A stretch of 64,000 nt of DNA from Pseudomonas sp. HS6 (lineage in GTDB: Bacteria > Pseudomonadota > Gammaproteobacteria > Pseudomonadales > Pseudomonadaceae), in assembly GCF_023375815.1 (NCBI RefSeq), contig NZ_CP067412.1, positions 5,146,001 through 5,210,000 of the forward strand. The letters run 5' to 3'. Below are positions 8,787 through 16,097 of this stretch, piece by piece. Position 1 is the stretch's first letter, and every line of letters starts with the position of its first letter. The translations under genes were made by a program, and so were the position numbers. The notes beneath the pieces are model-generated. The model did not search any database. It had not been told where the DNA came from and saw only the letters and a list, made by a program, of their open reading frames with translations.

Positions 8787-10181
8787 TCAGATGACTTGCC
8801 AACCCCCGCCCAGCGCCTTGTACAGCGCAATGCTGGCTTGCAGACGTGATAGCCGCAGCTGCACGTTCATGTCCTGGGCGGCATACAGCGTGCGTTGAGT
8901 CTGCAATACCGTCAGCAGATCCTCGGCACCGGCCTGATAGCGGCTCTGGGCGATATCGAATGCGGTCTGTGCCTGGTGCAGTTCTTCGCTTTGCCACTGA
9001 CGCTGTTCATCGAGGCCGCGGATGCTCGTCAGGGCTTTCTCGACGTCCGCAAAGCCATTGATGATCGCGCCGCGATAGGTCTCCAACAATTCCTCCTGAC
9101 GCGCCGTGGCTTTGTCGCGTTCGGCACGCAGGCGACCATTGTTGAAGATGGGTGCCACCAGACCTGACGACAGATTGTAGAAGGTCGTGCGCAACAGGTC
9201 CGATGCGAGGTCGGCACCGGTGCCCAGGCTGGCGGTCAGTGTAATCTTGGGCAGCATGGCGGCGCGGGCGACGGTCACATCGGCCTGGGCGGCGGCCAGT
9301 TTGGCTTCGGCGCTGGCGATGTCTGGTCGTCTTTGCAGTAAGTCGCTGGGCACACCACTGGCGATGTCCGGCCACTGCAGTTGGGCGAATGCCTGCCTGG
9401 GGGGCGGCAGTTCCTGCACAGGGTGGCCGAGCAGCGCAGCCAGCGTGATCAGGGCTTCGCGTCCTTGTTGTTGCGTCAAAGGCAGTTTGCGTTGTTGTTC
9501 GGCGACCAGGCTTTTTTGCTGGGCCAGTTCCAGCGCGGTGGCGCTGCCGGCGTCATAGCGGGTCTGCACCAGATGCAGCACGCTTTGCGCATTGGCCAGA
9601 TTGAGCTCGGCAATCCGCGCCTGTTCACGCAGCGCCAGGGCCTGGGTATAGCTGTTGGCAACGGCGCTTTGCAGGGTCAGCTCAACCGTGGAACGGTCGA
9701 ACTCACTGGCTTGCACACCGAACACCGCGCTGTCCCGGGCGGCTCGCTTGCCGCCCCAGAAGTCGACTTCGTAACTGGCGCTCAACTCGGCGTCGTAGTA
9801 ATCCAGAGAGCGCTTGTCCGGGTTCACGTCGAGTTGGCTGTAGCCCTTGCCGTGCAAGAGTTTCTGGCGATTGGCATTCAAGCCTGCCTTGATTTCGGGC
9901 AGCAGCGGGGCGCCGGCGATTGTTGCAGTCGCCTGGGCCTGCCTGACCCGGGCGACTGCGGCGGCCAGGTCATGGCTGCCCAATCGGGCCTGATCGATCA
10001 GGTGATCGAGTTCCGTACTGCCGAAGTGTGTCCACCATTGTCGATCGCTTTGGCTGGCGCCGGGGTGTTCGGGCGACTGCCACGCGGGGGGAGGTTGCAG
10101 GCCGCTGTCGGGGTGCGGCGCGGGGCTGCTGCAGGCCGCCAGCAGGATGCTGGCGGCGAGAAGTGTCAGGTGGGCTTTCAT
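8787..10181 (-). CDS. opmQ: Outer-membrane efflux lipoprotein OpmQ
   Basis: TolC-like outer-membrane channel of the PvdRT-OpmQ pump, which exports or recycles pyoverdine from the periplasm. The start at 10181 (MKAHLTLLAASILLAACSS) gives 464 residues with a lipoprotein signal and a lipobox (LLAAC, lipidated Cys16). Two OEP repeats follow (about 55-240 and 265-455), rich in coiled-coil segments, with the typical YEVDFWGGKRAA stretch. A start at 10196 would overlap pvdT by 8 bases; neither start has a strong ribosome site. Last gene of pvdR-pvdT-opmQ. Confidence 0.9.
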   Translation of the reverse strand: MKAHLTLLAASILLAACSSPAPHPDSGLQPPPAWQSPEHPGASQSDRQWWTHFGSTELDHLIDQARLGSHDLAAAVARVRQAQATATIAGAPLLPEIKAGLNANRQKLLHGKGYSQLDVNPDKRSLDYYDAELSASYEVDFWGGKRAARDSAVFGVQASEFDRSTVELTLQSAVANSYTQALALREQARIAELNLANAQSVLHLVQTRYDAGSATALELAQQKSLVAEQQRKLPLTQQQGREALITLAALLGHPVQELPPPRQAFAQLQWPDIASGVPSDLLQRRPDIASAEAKLAAAQADVTVARAAMLPKITLTASLGTGADLASDLLRTTFYNLSSGLVAPIFNNGRLRAERDKATARQEELLETYRGAIINGFADVEKALTSIRGLDEQRQWQSEELHQAQTAFDIAQSRYQAGAEDLLTVLQTQRTLYAAQDMNVQLRLSRLQASIALYKALGGGWQVI

Positions 10182-10188
10182 AGGTCGA

Positions 10189-12162
10189 TCATTCACTGGT
10201 GAGGGCCTTGACCGGATCGAGCCGGGCGGCCTTGCGGGCCGGCATGAAGCCGAAGATGACGCCGGTGGCCAGCGCGCAACCGAAGGCGCCGATCACCGCG
10301 ATCCACTGGAACGCCATAGCCACGCCGCTGAGTTGCAGCACGCCGCCGACCAGCATTGCCAGGCTGATCCCGGCAATACCGCCAACCACCGAGAGCATCA
10401 CTGCCTCGGTCAGGAACTGGCGCAGGATGTCGCGCTGACGGGCGCCGGTGGCCATGCGGATGCCGATTTCCCGGGTTCGCTCGCGCACGGTCATGAGCAT
10501 GATGTTCATCACGCCGATACCCCCCACCAGCAGGGAAATGGCGGCAATTGCCCCGAGCATCAGCGACAGCGTGCCCTGAGTCCGGGCCTCGGCCTGAATC
10601 ATGGCGGCGTTGTTGGTCAGCTCGAAATCCTTTTTACCGTTGTGCCGGCGCAGCATCGATTGCTCGATGGCCTGCTCAGCCTCTTTGACCTTGCGGGCGT
10701 CTCGTGCGGCGATGACCACGTACTCGGGATTGCGGCTGCCGAACAGGCGCATGCTCGCGGCGGAGTAGGGTACGGCGATCCGGTTGTCACTGTCCGAGTC
10801 ACCGGAGCTGGAGCCTTTTTCAGCGAGTACCCCGAGCACCTGGAACGGTACGTTTTCGATCAGGATGTATTGACCGACAGGGTCGGCGACATCTTTGAGC
10901 AGTTTGTCGCGCACCTTGGTCCCGATCACCGCGACGGCAGCGGCGCTGTCTTCGTCGGCCTGTGTGAAATAGCTGCCCTGGACCACCGGCCAATTGAAGA
11001 TGGTCGGAAAGTTGGTGTCGTTGCCGCCCACGTAGCTGGTGTGGTCGGCATTTGCGAAACGCACACCGGCGGTCGCACCGTTGACCGGCATGATGCGCTC
11101 CACCTGGGGCAGGGCTGCCAGTTCGGCGACGTCATCGAGGGTGATGATGCCGGGTGGTGTGCGCGGGTTGGGCGCTGCGCCGCTGAGGTAAATGATGTTC
11201 GAGCCGAAGGCGCCCATTTGCGCCATCACCTGACGTTTGCTGCCTTCACCCACTGCCAGCATGACCACCACAGAAGCGACGCCGATGACGATCCCCAGCA
11301 GGGTCAGCGCGGTGCGGAAACGGTTGACCCACATCACGCGCCAGGCCGCTTGTACGGCGTCTACCAGTTCGCCTTTCCAGGCACCGGTCTGCGTGCTGCC
11401 GGTGCTCAGGCGCTCTCGCAGATCCACGGCTTGCAGCATGCCGGAGCCGGCAGCGTGCGCGGGAGGCGGTGACTGCTCGGCAGTGTCGCTGATGATCAGG
11501 CCGTCGCGGATTTCGATGATGCGCTTGGCGCGTTGCGCGACTTCACGGTCGTGGGTGATGAGAATCACCACGTGGCCCTGGTTCGCCAGTTCGTCGAGCA
11601 GGGTCATGACCTCGGCGCCACTGTGGCTGTCGAGCGCGCCAGTAGGTTCGTCGGCAAGAATGATATGACCGCCATTCATCAATGCGCGAGCAATCGACAC
11701 CCGCTGCTGCTGACCGCCGGAGAGTTGGTGCGGACGGTTGGCGGTGCGGCCGGCGAGTCCCAGGCGGGTGAGCAGGGCATGGGCCCGGGCGTGGCGTTCG
11801 GCGGCCGGCGTGCCTGCATAGATGGCCGGCATCTCGACGTTTTCCTGGGCCGAACCGGACGGAATCAAGTGATAGCCCTGGAACACGAAGCCGAAAGCCT
11901 CGCGTCGCAGCCAGGCCAGGGCGTCGGTGTCCAGGTGGGCGACATTTTCACCGGCAAACAGGTATTCGCCGCTGCTCGGTCGGTCGAGGCAGCCGAGAAT
12001 GTTCATCAGTGTCGATTTGCCGGAACCGGATGCGCCGACGATCGCCACAAATTCGCCGGCATGAATCGACAGATCAATACCGCGCAGCACTTCCACCAGC
12101 GGACTGTCGCCGCCGCCGTAGGCTTTGCGGATCTGCCGCAGGTCAATCAGGGGCGTTTGCAT
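10189..12162 (-). CDS. pvdT: MacB-type ABC transporter PvdT
   Basis: Inner-membrane component of PvdRT-OpmQ. It is a MacB-like fusion of an N-terminal ATPase domain (residues about 5-235; Walker A GASGSGKS, signature LSGGQQQRV, Walker [12 protein letters not shown]) with a C-terminal four-helix permease (TM near residue 285 and three TMs near 535-645) bracketing a large periplasmic domain. The 657-residue length fits. Its start codon abuts the pvdR stop with no gap, implying translational coupling, and its end overlaps or nearly meets opmQ. Confidence 0.94.
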   Translation of the reverse strand: MQTPLIDLRQIRKAYGGGDSPLVEVLRGIDLSIHAGEFVAIVGASGSGKSTLMNILGCLDRPSSGEYLFAGENVAHLDTDALAWLRREAFGFVFQGYHLIPSGSAQENVEMPAIYAGTPAAERHARAHALLTRLGLAGRTANRPHQLSGGQQQRVSIARALMNGGHIILADEPTGALDSHSGAEVMTLLDELANQGHVVILITHDREVAQRAKRIIEIRDGLIISDTAEQSPPPAHAAGSGMLQAVDLRERLSTGSTQTGAWKGELVDAVQAAWRVMWVNRFRTALTLLGIVIGVASVVVMLAVGEGSKRQVMAQMGAFGSNIIYLSGAAPNPRTPPGIITLDDVAELAALPQVERIMPVNGATAGVRFANADHTSYVGGNDTNFPTIFNWPVVQGSYFTQADEDSAAAVAVIGTKVRDKLLKDVADPVGQYILIENVPFQVLGVLAEKGSSSGDSDSDNRIAVPYSAASMRLFGSRNPEYVVIAARDARKVKEAEQAIEQSMLRRHNGKKDFELTNNAAMIQAEARTQGTLSLMLGAIAAISLLVGGIGVMNIMLMTVRERTREIGIRMATGARQRDILRQFLTEAVMLSVVGGIAGISLAMLVGGVLQLSGVAMAFQWIAVIGAFGCALATGVIFGFMPARKAARLDPVKALTSE

Positions 12163-13326
12163 TCAGCCTCCGTTGCCAGTGGCCGGGCTGCTCAGGACAT
12201 GATCGCCTTCGGCAAGCCCTTCGAGGATCTGCGTGCGCAAGCGATCGCGGATGCCGGTACGGACTTCCCTTGATTGAACCTCGCCACTGGCGGCGACGAC
12301 ATGCGCCAATTGCCAGTCCGCACGGTCGCTGCGCTGCAGGGCGGCGGAGGGTACGGTCAGGGTGTTCTGTGCCTGCTGCGAAACGAAGAACACCTGGGCG
12401 GTCATGTCGGTCATCAGGGTGTTGTCGGCGTTCTCGACATCCAGCAATACCGTGTAAAGCACGACCCGTTCGCTACCGCTGCGACCGCTGGTGGGGCTGG
12501 CGCCCTGACTCTGTTCGAGCGGACGCGGCGGCACCGGCAGAATCTGTCGCACGGTGCTGCTCCAGCGGCGGCTGCCACCACTGAGGGTCGTGAAGTAAGC
12601 CGTCATGCCCGGTTTGACGTGGCCAATGTCGGCTTCGGAAACTTCGGCCCACACGGTCATGGGTGAAAGCCGCGCGATTCGCAGAATCAGCGGGGTCTGT
12701 TGTTGCGCGTTGAGTGTCTGGCCTTCCCGGGCTCCCACGGCTACCACCGTGCCGGACATCGGCGCATAGATGCGCGTGTAGCCGAGCTCGGCTTCGTCGC
12801 TGCGCAGGCTGGCCTGCGCCTGGCGGATCTGTGCCTGGAACATGTCGATCCGGGCCTGGGTGGCGCGTACTTCGGCTCGGGCGGTCTGGACGTCTTCCTC
12901 GCGGGTGGCGCCCCCGGCGGCAAGTTTCTGTTGGCGCTGGTACTTTTGCTGCGCCAGTTCATGCTGGGCGCGTTGTTCCTGCAACTGCGCCTTCAGGTTC
13001 TCGATGGAAAACCGGCCGGCATCGAGCTTGGCCTTTTGGGTGGAGGGGTCGATCTCCACCAGCAGTTGGCCTTCTTTGACCACATCGCCGGCCTCGACGT
13101 GAATTTTCTGGATCTGCCCTGACGCCTGCGCGCCGACATCCACATAGCGCCGTGGTTGCAGGGTGCCCAGAGCGGTCACGCTGTTTTCGATGTCGCCACG
13201 AGTCACTTGAACGGTGGCAAGGGTTTCACGACCGGGCGGCAACACTTGCCACGCGGCAACTGCGATGACGGGGACCAGGCAAAGGGCAACGAACAGGGCG
13301 CGGCGGGCGGGGCGGGGACGTTTCAT
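12163..13326 (-). CDS. pvdR: Membrane-fusion (periplasmic adaptor) protein PvdR
   Basis: Adaptor of the PvdRT-OpmQ tripartite pump, MacA/HlyD family. The start at 13326 (MKRPRPARRALFVALC) gives 387 residues: an N-terminal membrane anchor, a lipoyl domain interrupted by a long alpha-hairpin (about residues 95-170, rich in Gln/Ala heptads), then beta-barrel and membrane-proximal domains. The longer frame up to 13404 has no supporting ribosome site. First gene of the operon, about 110 nt downstream of a PvdS box. Confidence 0.92.
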   Translation of the reverse strand: MKRPRPARRALFVALCLVPVIAVAAWQVLPPGRETLATVQVTRGDIENSVTALGTLQPRRYVDVGAQASGQIQKIHVEAGDVVKEGQLLVEIDPSTQKAKLDAGRFSIENLKAQLQEQRAQHELAQQKYQRQQKLAAGGATREEDVQTARAEVRATQARIDMFQAQIRQAQASLRSDEAELGYTRIYAPMSGTVVAVGAREGQTLNAQQQTPLILRIARLSPMTVWAEVSEADIGHVKPGMTAYFTTLSGGSRRWSSTVRQILPVPPRPLEQSQGASPTSGRSGSERVVLYTVLLDVENADNTLMTDMTAQVFFVSQQAQNTLTVPSAALQRSDRADWQLAHVVAASGEVQSREVRTGIRDRLRTQILEGLAEGDHVLSSPATGNGG

Positions 13327-13435
13327 GCAGGGATCCGGCCAGTGGAATTCGGCCCGTCGTTCAGCAGGAGCAAAGGTTCGGTCGGTCGCTGAACGCTGTC
13401 GCAAGGCACGACAGATACGGGGAGCTGTCCTGTAA

Positions 13436-13459
13436 ACGATGAATGTGCAAGGGAATTTA
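13436..13459 (-). promoter_or_regulatory. PvdS promoter box for pvdRT-opmQ
   Basis: Exact TAAAT-N16-CGT on the minus strand, with TAAAT at 13459-13455 and CGT at 13438-13436. It lies about 110 nt upstream of the chosen pvdR start. Confidence 0.85.
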
Positions 13460-13531
13460 AGTGTTCACACACGAAGTTACAGGTTGCCGGAAAGGACTTT
13501 TTGTCAGCTGAGGAGAATCATCACTTTAAAT

Positions 13532-13550
13532 CTATATGAGAATTACTATA
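13532..13550. promoter_or_regulatory. Probable Fur box upstream of the fpvI-like sigma gene
   Basis: The 19-nt stretch matches the classical Fur consensus GATAATGATAATCATTATC at 11 of 19 positions, including TGA at 13537-13539 and AAT at 13541-13543. Iron-starvation sigma genes are generally Fur-repressed, so the placement about 100 nt before the gene fits. This is a by-eye match only. Confidence 0.5.
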
Positions 13551-13650
13551 AATTACGCGCCTCAAGTTGCCACTATCTTGCTACTGCCTCGCACGGTTCA
13601 GCAGAACGGTGTGCTCAAGGACAGAACCCGCACTCAAGCGGCCGGGAGTC

Positions 13651-14133
13651 ATGTTGGAAAACTACTATCGCGAGCTGGTGTGTTTCCTGAACGCCAAGCT
13701 CGGCAACCGACAGGTGGCCGAAGATGTGGTGCATGACGCTTATGTGCGAGTGCTGGAGCGTTCCAGCGATACGCCGATCGAACAGCCTCGGGCCTTCCTT
13801 TATCGCACAGCACTGAACCTGGTGATTGACGACCATCGGCGCAATGCCGCGCGTCAGGTCGAACCGCTGGAAGTGCTCGACAGCGAAGAGCGCTATTTCA
13901 CCCCGTCTCCCCACAGCACCCTCGATCATGGTCAGCGCCTGGACATGTTGCAACGAGCGCTGGCCGAGCTTTCGCCGCTGTGCCGCGAGAGTTTTCTGCT
14001 GCGCAAGATCGAAGGCCTGTCGCATCCCGAGATCGCCGAACACCTTGGCATTTCCAAGGCCCTGGTGGAAAAGCACATCGTCAACGCCATGAAGCATTGT
14101 CGCCAGCGAATCAAACAATGGGATGCCCATTGA
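13651..14133 (+). CDS. fpvI: FecI-type ECF sigma factor, probably FpvI
   Basis: ECF sigma factor expected to drive fpvA transcription when ferripyoverdine binds FpvA. The 160-residue protein has sigma region 2 (residues about 1-70, with EDVVHDAYVRVLE and RAFLYRTALNLVIDDHRR) and region 4.2 (about 105-155, LSHPEIAEHLGISKALVEKHI). Length and sequence fit the FecI/FpvI group, and it does not resemble PvdS. The start at 13651 follows GGGAG only two bases away, which is tight, but an upstream start adds non-homologous residues. It sits between pvdR and pvdA as in P. aeruginosa but without the adjacent anti-sigma gene fpvR. Confidence 0.85.
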   Translation: MLENYYRELVCFLNAKLGNRQVAEDVVHDAYVRVLERSSDTPIEQPRAFLYRTALNLVIDDHRRNAARQVEPLEVLDSEERYFTPSPHSTLDHGQRLDMLQRALAELSPLCRESFLLRKIEGLSHPEIAEHLGISKALVEKHIVNAMKHCRQRIKQWDAH

Positions 14134-14144
14134 AGCGCCCACGT

Positions 14145-14168
14145 TAAATTTTATTTCACTGTCCTCGT
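14145..14168 (+). promoter_or_regulatory. PvdS promoter box for pvdA
   Basis: Exact TAAAT-N16-CGT (TAAAT at 14145-14149, CGT at 14166-14168), 98 nt before the pvdA start. It begins 12 nt after the fpvI stop codon, so pvdA can be transcribed independently. Confidence 0.88.
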
Positions 14169-14266
14169 TCCTACTCAACAGACGACCTGTTGTCCTGTCC
14201 TGGGCCGGCCGGTCACCCAAGCTCTTCCTCCGCGCTGTTCGGGGGTTTATCCAGAGGACACTGGAA

Positions 14267-15604
14267 ATGACACAGGCAATTGCATCGCCCATCGTTCACG
14301 ACTTGATCGGCGTCGGTTTCGGCCCTTCGAACCTGGCGTTGGCCATCGCTCTGCAAGAACGCGGCCCGACCCAGGGCGAGCTGGATGTGCTGTTTCTCGA
14401 CAAACAACCGACCTACAGCTGGCACGGCAACACGCTGTCGACCCAGAGCGAGTTGCAGATTTCCTTCCTCAAGGATCTGGTGACTCTGCGCAATCCGACG
14501 AGCCCGTATTCGTTCGTCAATTACCTCAAGCACCACGGTCGTCTGGTGGACTTCATCAACCTCGGCACCTTCTACCCGTGCCGCATGGAGTACAACGACT
14601 ACCTGCGCTGGGTCGCCGCGCAGTTCACCGAACAGAGCCGTTACGGCGAAGAAGTGCTGACCATCGAACCGGTGCTGCACAACCATCAGGTCGAAGCGCT
14701 GCGGGTGATTTCCCGTGGGACGGACGGCCAGCAATTCGTTCGCACCGCACGTTCGGTGGTGGTCAGCGCCGGCGGCACGCCGCGCATTCCGGAAGCCTTC
14801 AAGGCACTGAAGGGCGATGCCCGAGTGTTCCACCACTCGCAATACCTGGCCGAGATGGCCAAGCAACCGTGCATCAGCAACCAGCCGATGAGCATCGCGA
14901 TCATCGGTGGCGGCCAGAGTGCGGCGGAAGCGTTCATCGATCTGAACGATTCGTTCCCGTCGGTGCAGGTCGACATGATCCTGCGCGGCTCGGCGCTGAA
15001 GCCGGCGGACGACAGCCCGTTCGTCAACGAAGTGTTTTCCCCGGAATTCACCGACCTGATCTTCCAGCAGAAGAGCAGCGAGCGTGAGCGTCTGGTCAAC
15101 GAGTACCACAACACCAACTACTCGGTGGTCGACATCGACCTGATCGAGCGCATCTACGGCATCTTCTATCGCCAGAAAGTCTCGGGCGTGGCGCGCCATG
15201 CGTTCCGCACCCTGACCACCGTCGAGAAAGCCACCGCCACCGAACACGGTATCGAACTGACCGTGCGCAACAACGCCACCGGTGAAGTCGCCGTACGTGC
15301 CTACGACGCGGTCGTGCTGGCCACCGGTTACGAGCGTCAGATGCATCGCAAGCTGTTGGCGCCGCTGGAAGAGTACCTGGGCGACTTCGAAGTCGATCGC
15401 AATTACAAACTGATCACCGACGAGCGCTGCAAGGCCGGTCTGTACATGCAGGGCTTCTGCCAGGCCAGCCACGGTCTGAGCGACACGCTGCTGTCGATCC
15501 TGCCGATCCGCGCGGATGAAATTGCCGGCTCGCTGTATGAGCATGGCAAGCATCGCGGGCACAGTCGTTCGGTGATGGACTTGTTGTTGGCCACGGCCAG
15601 CTGA
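14267..15604 (+). CDS. pvdA: L-ornithine N5-monooxygenase PvdA
   Basis: FAD- and NADPH-dependent enzyme that hydroxylates L-ornithine to N5-hydroxyornithine, the hydroxamate precursor used by the pyoverdine peptide synthetases. The 445-residue protein has an N-terminal FAD-binding motif (DLIGVGFGPSNLALA, about residues 12-26), an NADPH-binding IIGGGQSAAEAF segment in the middle, and the C-terminal ATGYERQMH motif of the siderophore monooxygenases. The start at 14267 has AGAGGA 8 nt upstream. A PvdS box precedes it and a terminator follows. Confidence 0.96.
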   Translation: MTQAIASPIVHDLIGVGFGPSNLALAIALQERGPTQGELDVLFLDKQPTYSWHGNTLSTQSELQISFLKDLVTLRNPTSPYSFVNYLKHHGRLVDFINLGTFYPCRMEYNDYLRWVAAQFTEQSRYGEEVLTIEPVLHNHQVEALRVISRGTDGQQFVRTARSVVVSAGGTPRIPEAFKALKGDARVFHHSQYLAEMAKQPCISNQPMSIAIIGGGQSAAEAFIDLNDSFPSVQVDMILRGSALKPADDSPFVNEVFSPEFTDLIFQQKSSERERLVNEYHNTNYSVVDIDLIERIYGIFYRQKVSGVARHAFRTLTTVEKATATEHGIELTVRNNATGEVAVRAYDAVVLATGYERQMHRKLLAPLEEYLGDFEVDRNYKLITDERCKAGLYMQGFCQASHGLSDTLLSILPIRADEIAGSLYEHGKHRGHSRSVMDLLLATAS

Positions 15605-15615
15605 TGACTTCCTGA

Positions 15616-15645
15616 CGACTCCCGCGCTGAGTGCGGGAGTCGTTT
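15616..15645 (+). terminator. Terminator after pvdA
   Basis: CGACTCCCGC (15616-15625) pairs with GCGGGAGTCG (15633-15642) around a 7-nt loop and is followed by TTT. It lies 12 nt beyond the pvdA stop codon. Confidence 0.85.
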
Positions 15646-16097
15646 CGAGGTCAATCCTGAACCCTTCCTGAATGACCTCCACATCCCCCAACCTCATTTC
15701 CTTTACGGGTTTACTCTCCAGGCATCGGGGCGTAAGCTTCGCGCGTTTTCATCAATAGCGGAGACCCACAGTGGGTACTTGTTCGAGTGACAGTTGTCGG
15801 CCGGTCCTTGTAACCGGCAGATTCTCGGCAAGATAACGCGCATTCCTTTGTGCCGTTGTCTCGCCGAACAGCGAGCAGCGGCATCCCGATCATGGTCAGT
15901 TGAGACCATGTCCCGACGTCCTTCTCATCGACGCTGAAAAGAGCGTGGTTTCGACTTTATCGTCGCAATCGCAGCCCTATCGACACGCCTGTCTTTTTTG
16001 ACTGGCGCGCCAACCCTTGCCGTGCCGAATTTTTCGGTGCAAGAGGGCTGGACGTACCTGCTTGACGGTTTCCCGGCTGACCATAGGGGCAACAGCC
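15646..16097 (+). promoter_or_regulatory. Long structured leader upstream of mgtA (candidate Mg2+-responsive leader RNA)
   Basis: About 450 nt without a convincing ordinary gene. Hairpins visible on the plus strand are GCCGGT/ACCGGC (15799-15817), a two-part stem TGCCG..CTCGC/GCGAG..CGGCA (15851-15883) and ATGGTC/GACCAT (15892-15909). A T6 run preceded by a short GACA/TGTC stem lies near 15981-15999. A nine-codon reading frame starts at 15908. mgtA genes elsewhere are controlled by Mg2+-sensing leaders, but I do not recognise a described class here. The transcription start is unknown, so only part of this stretch may be transcribed. Confidence 0.5.
15908..15937 (+). CDS. Possible nine-residue leader peptide in the mgtA leader
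   Basis: ATG at 15908 opens a nine-codon frame (MSRRPSHRR) ending in TGA at 15935-15937. Its start codon overlaps the 3' arm of the 15892-15909 hairpin. Short Pro/Arg-bearing peptides such as MgtL regulate mgtA in Salmonella through leader folding, which is why I list it. The ribosome site is weak (GAG at 15902-15904) and a frame this short can occur by chance. Confidence 0.25.
   Translation: MSRRPSHRR

Larger units (their letters stand above)
13327..13650. other. Divergent intergenic region pvdR / fpvI
   Basis: This 324-nt gap holds the PvdS box for pvdR on the minus strand and, nearer to fpvI, an AT-rich stretch (about 13501-13560) with a Fur-like box. I see no protein-coding gene in it. 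The anti-sigma gene fpvR, which lies between fpvI and pvdR in P. aeruginosa, is not present. Confidence 0.7.

Noticed and set aside
6935..8830. A 631-codon minus-strand frame opposite pvdP
   Set aside because: It covers the pvdP gene, both divergent promoter boxes and a terminator, so it cannot be a real gene.
13651..14133. Calling the ECF sigma gene pvdS
   Set aside because: Sequence and length (160 residues) fit the FecI/FpvI group; the PvdS sequence I know differs and is longer, and the position between pvdR and pvdA is that of fpvI.
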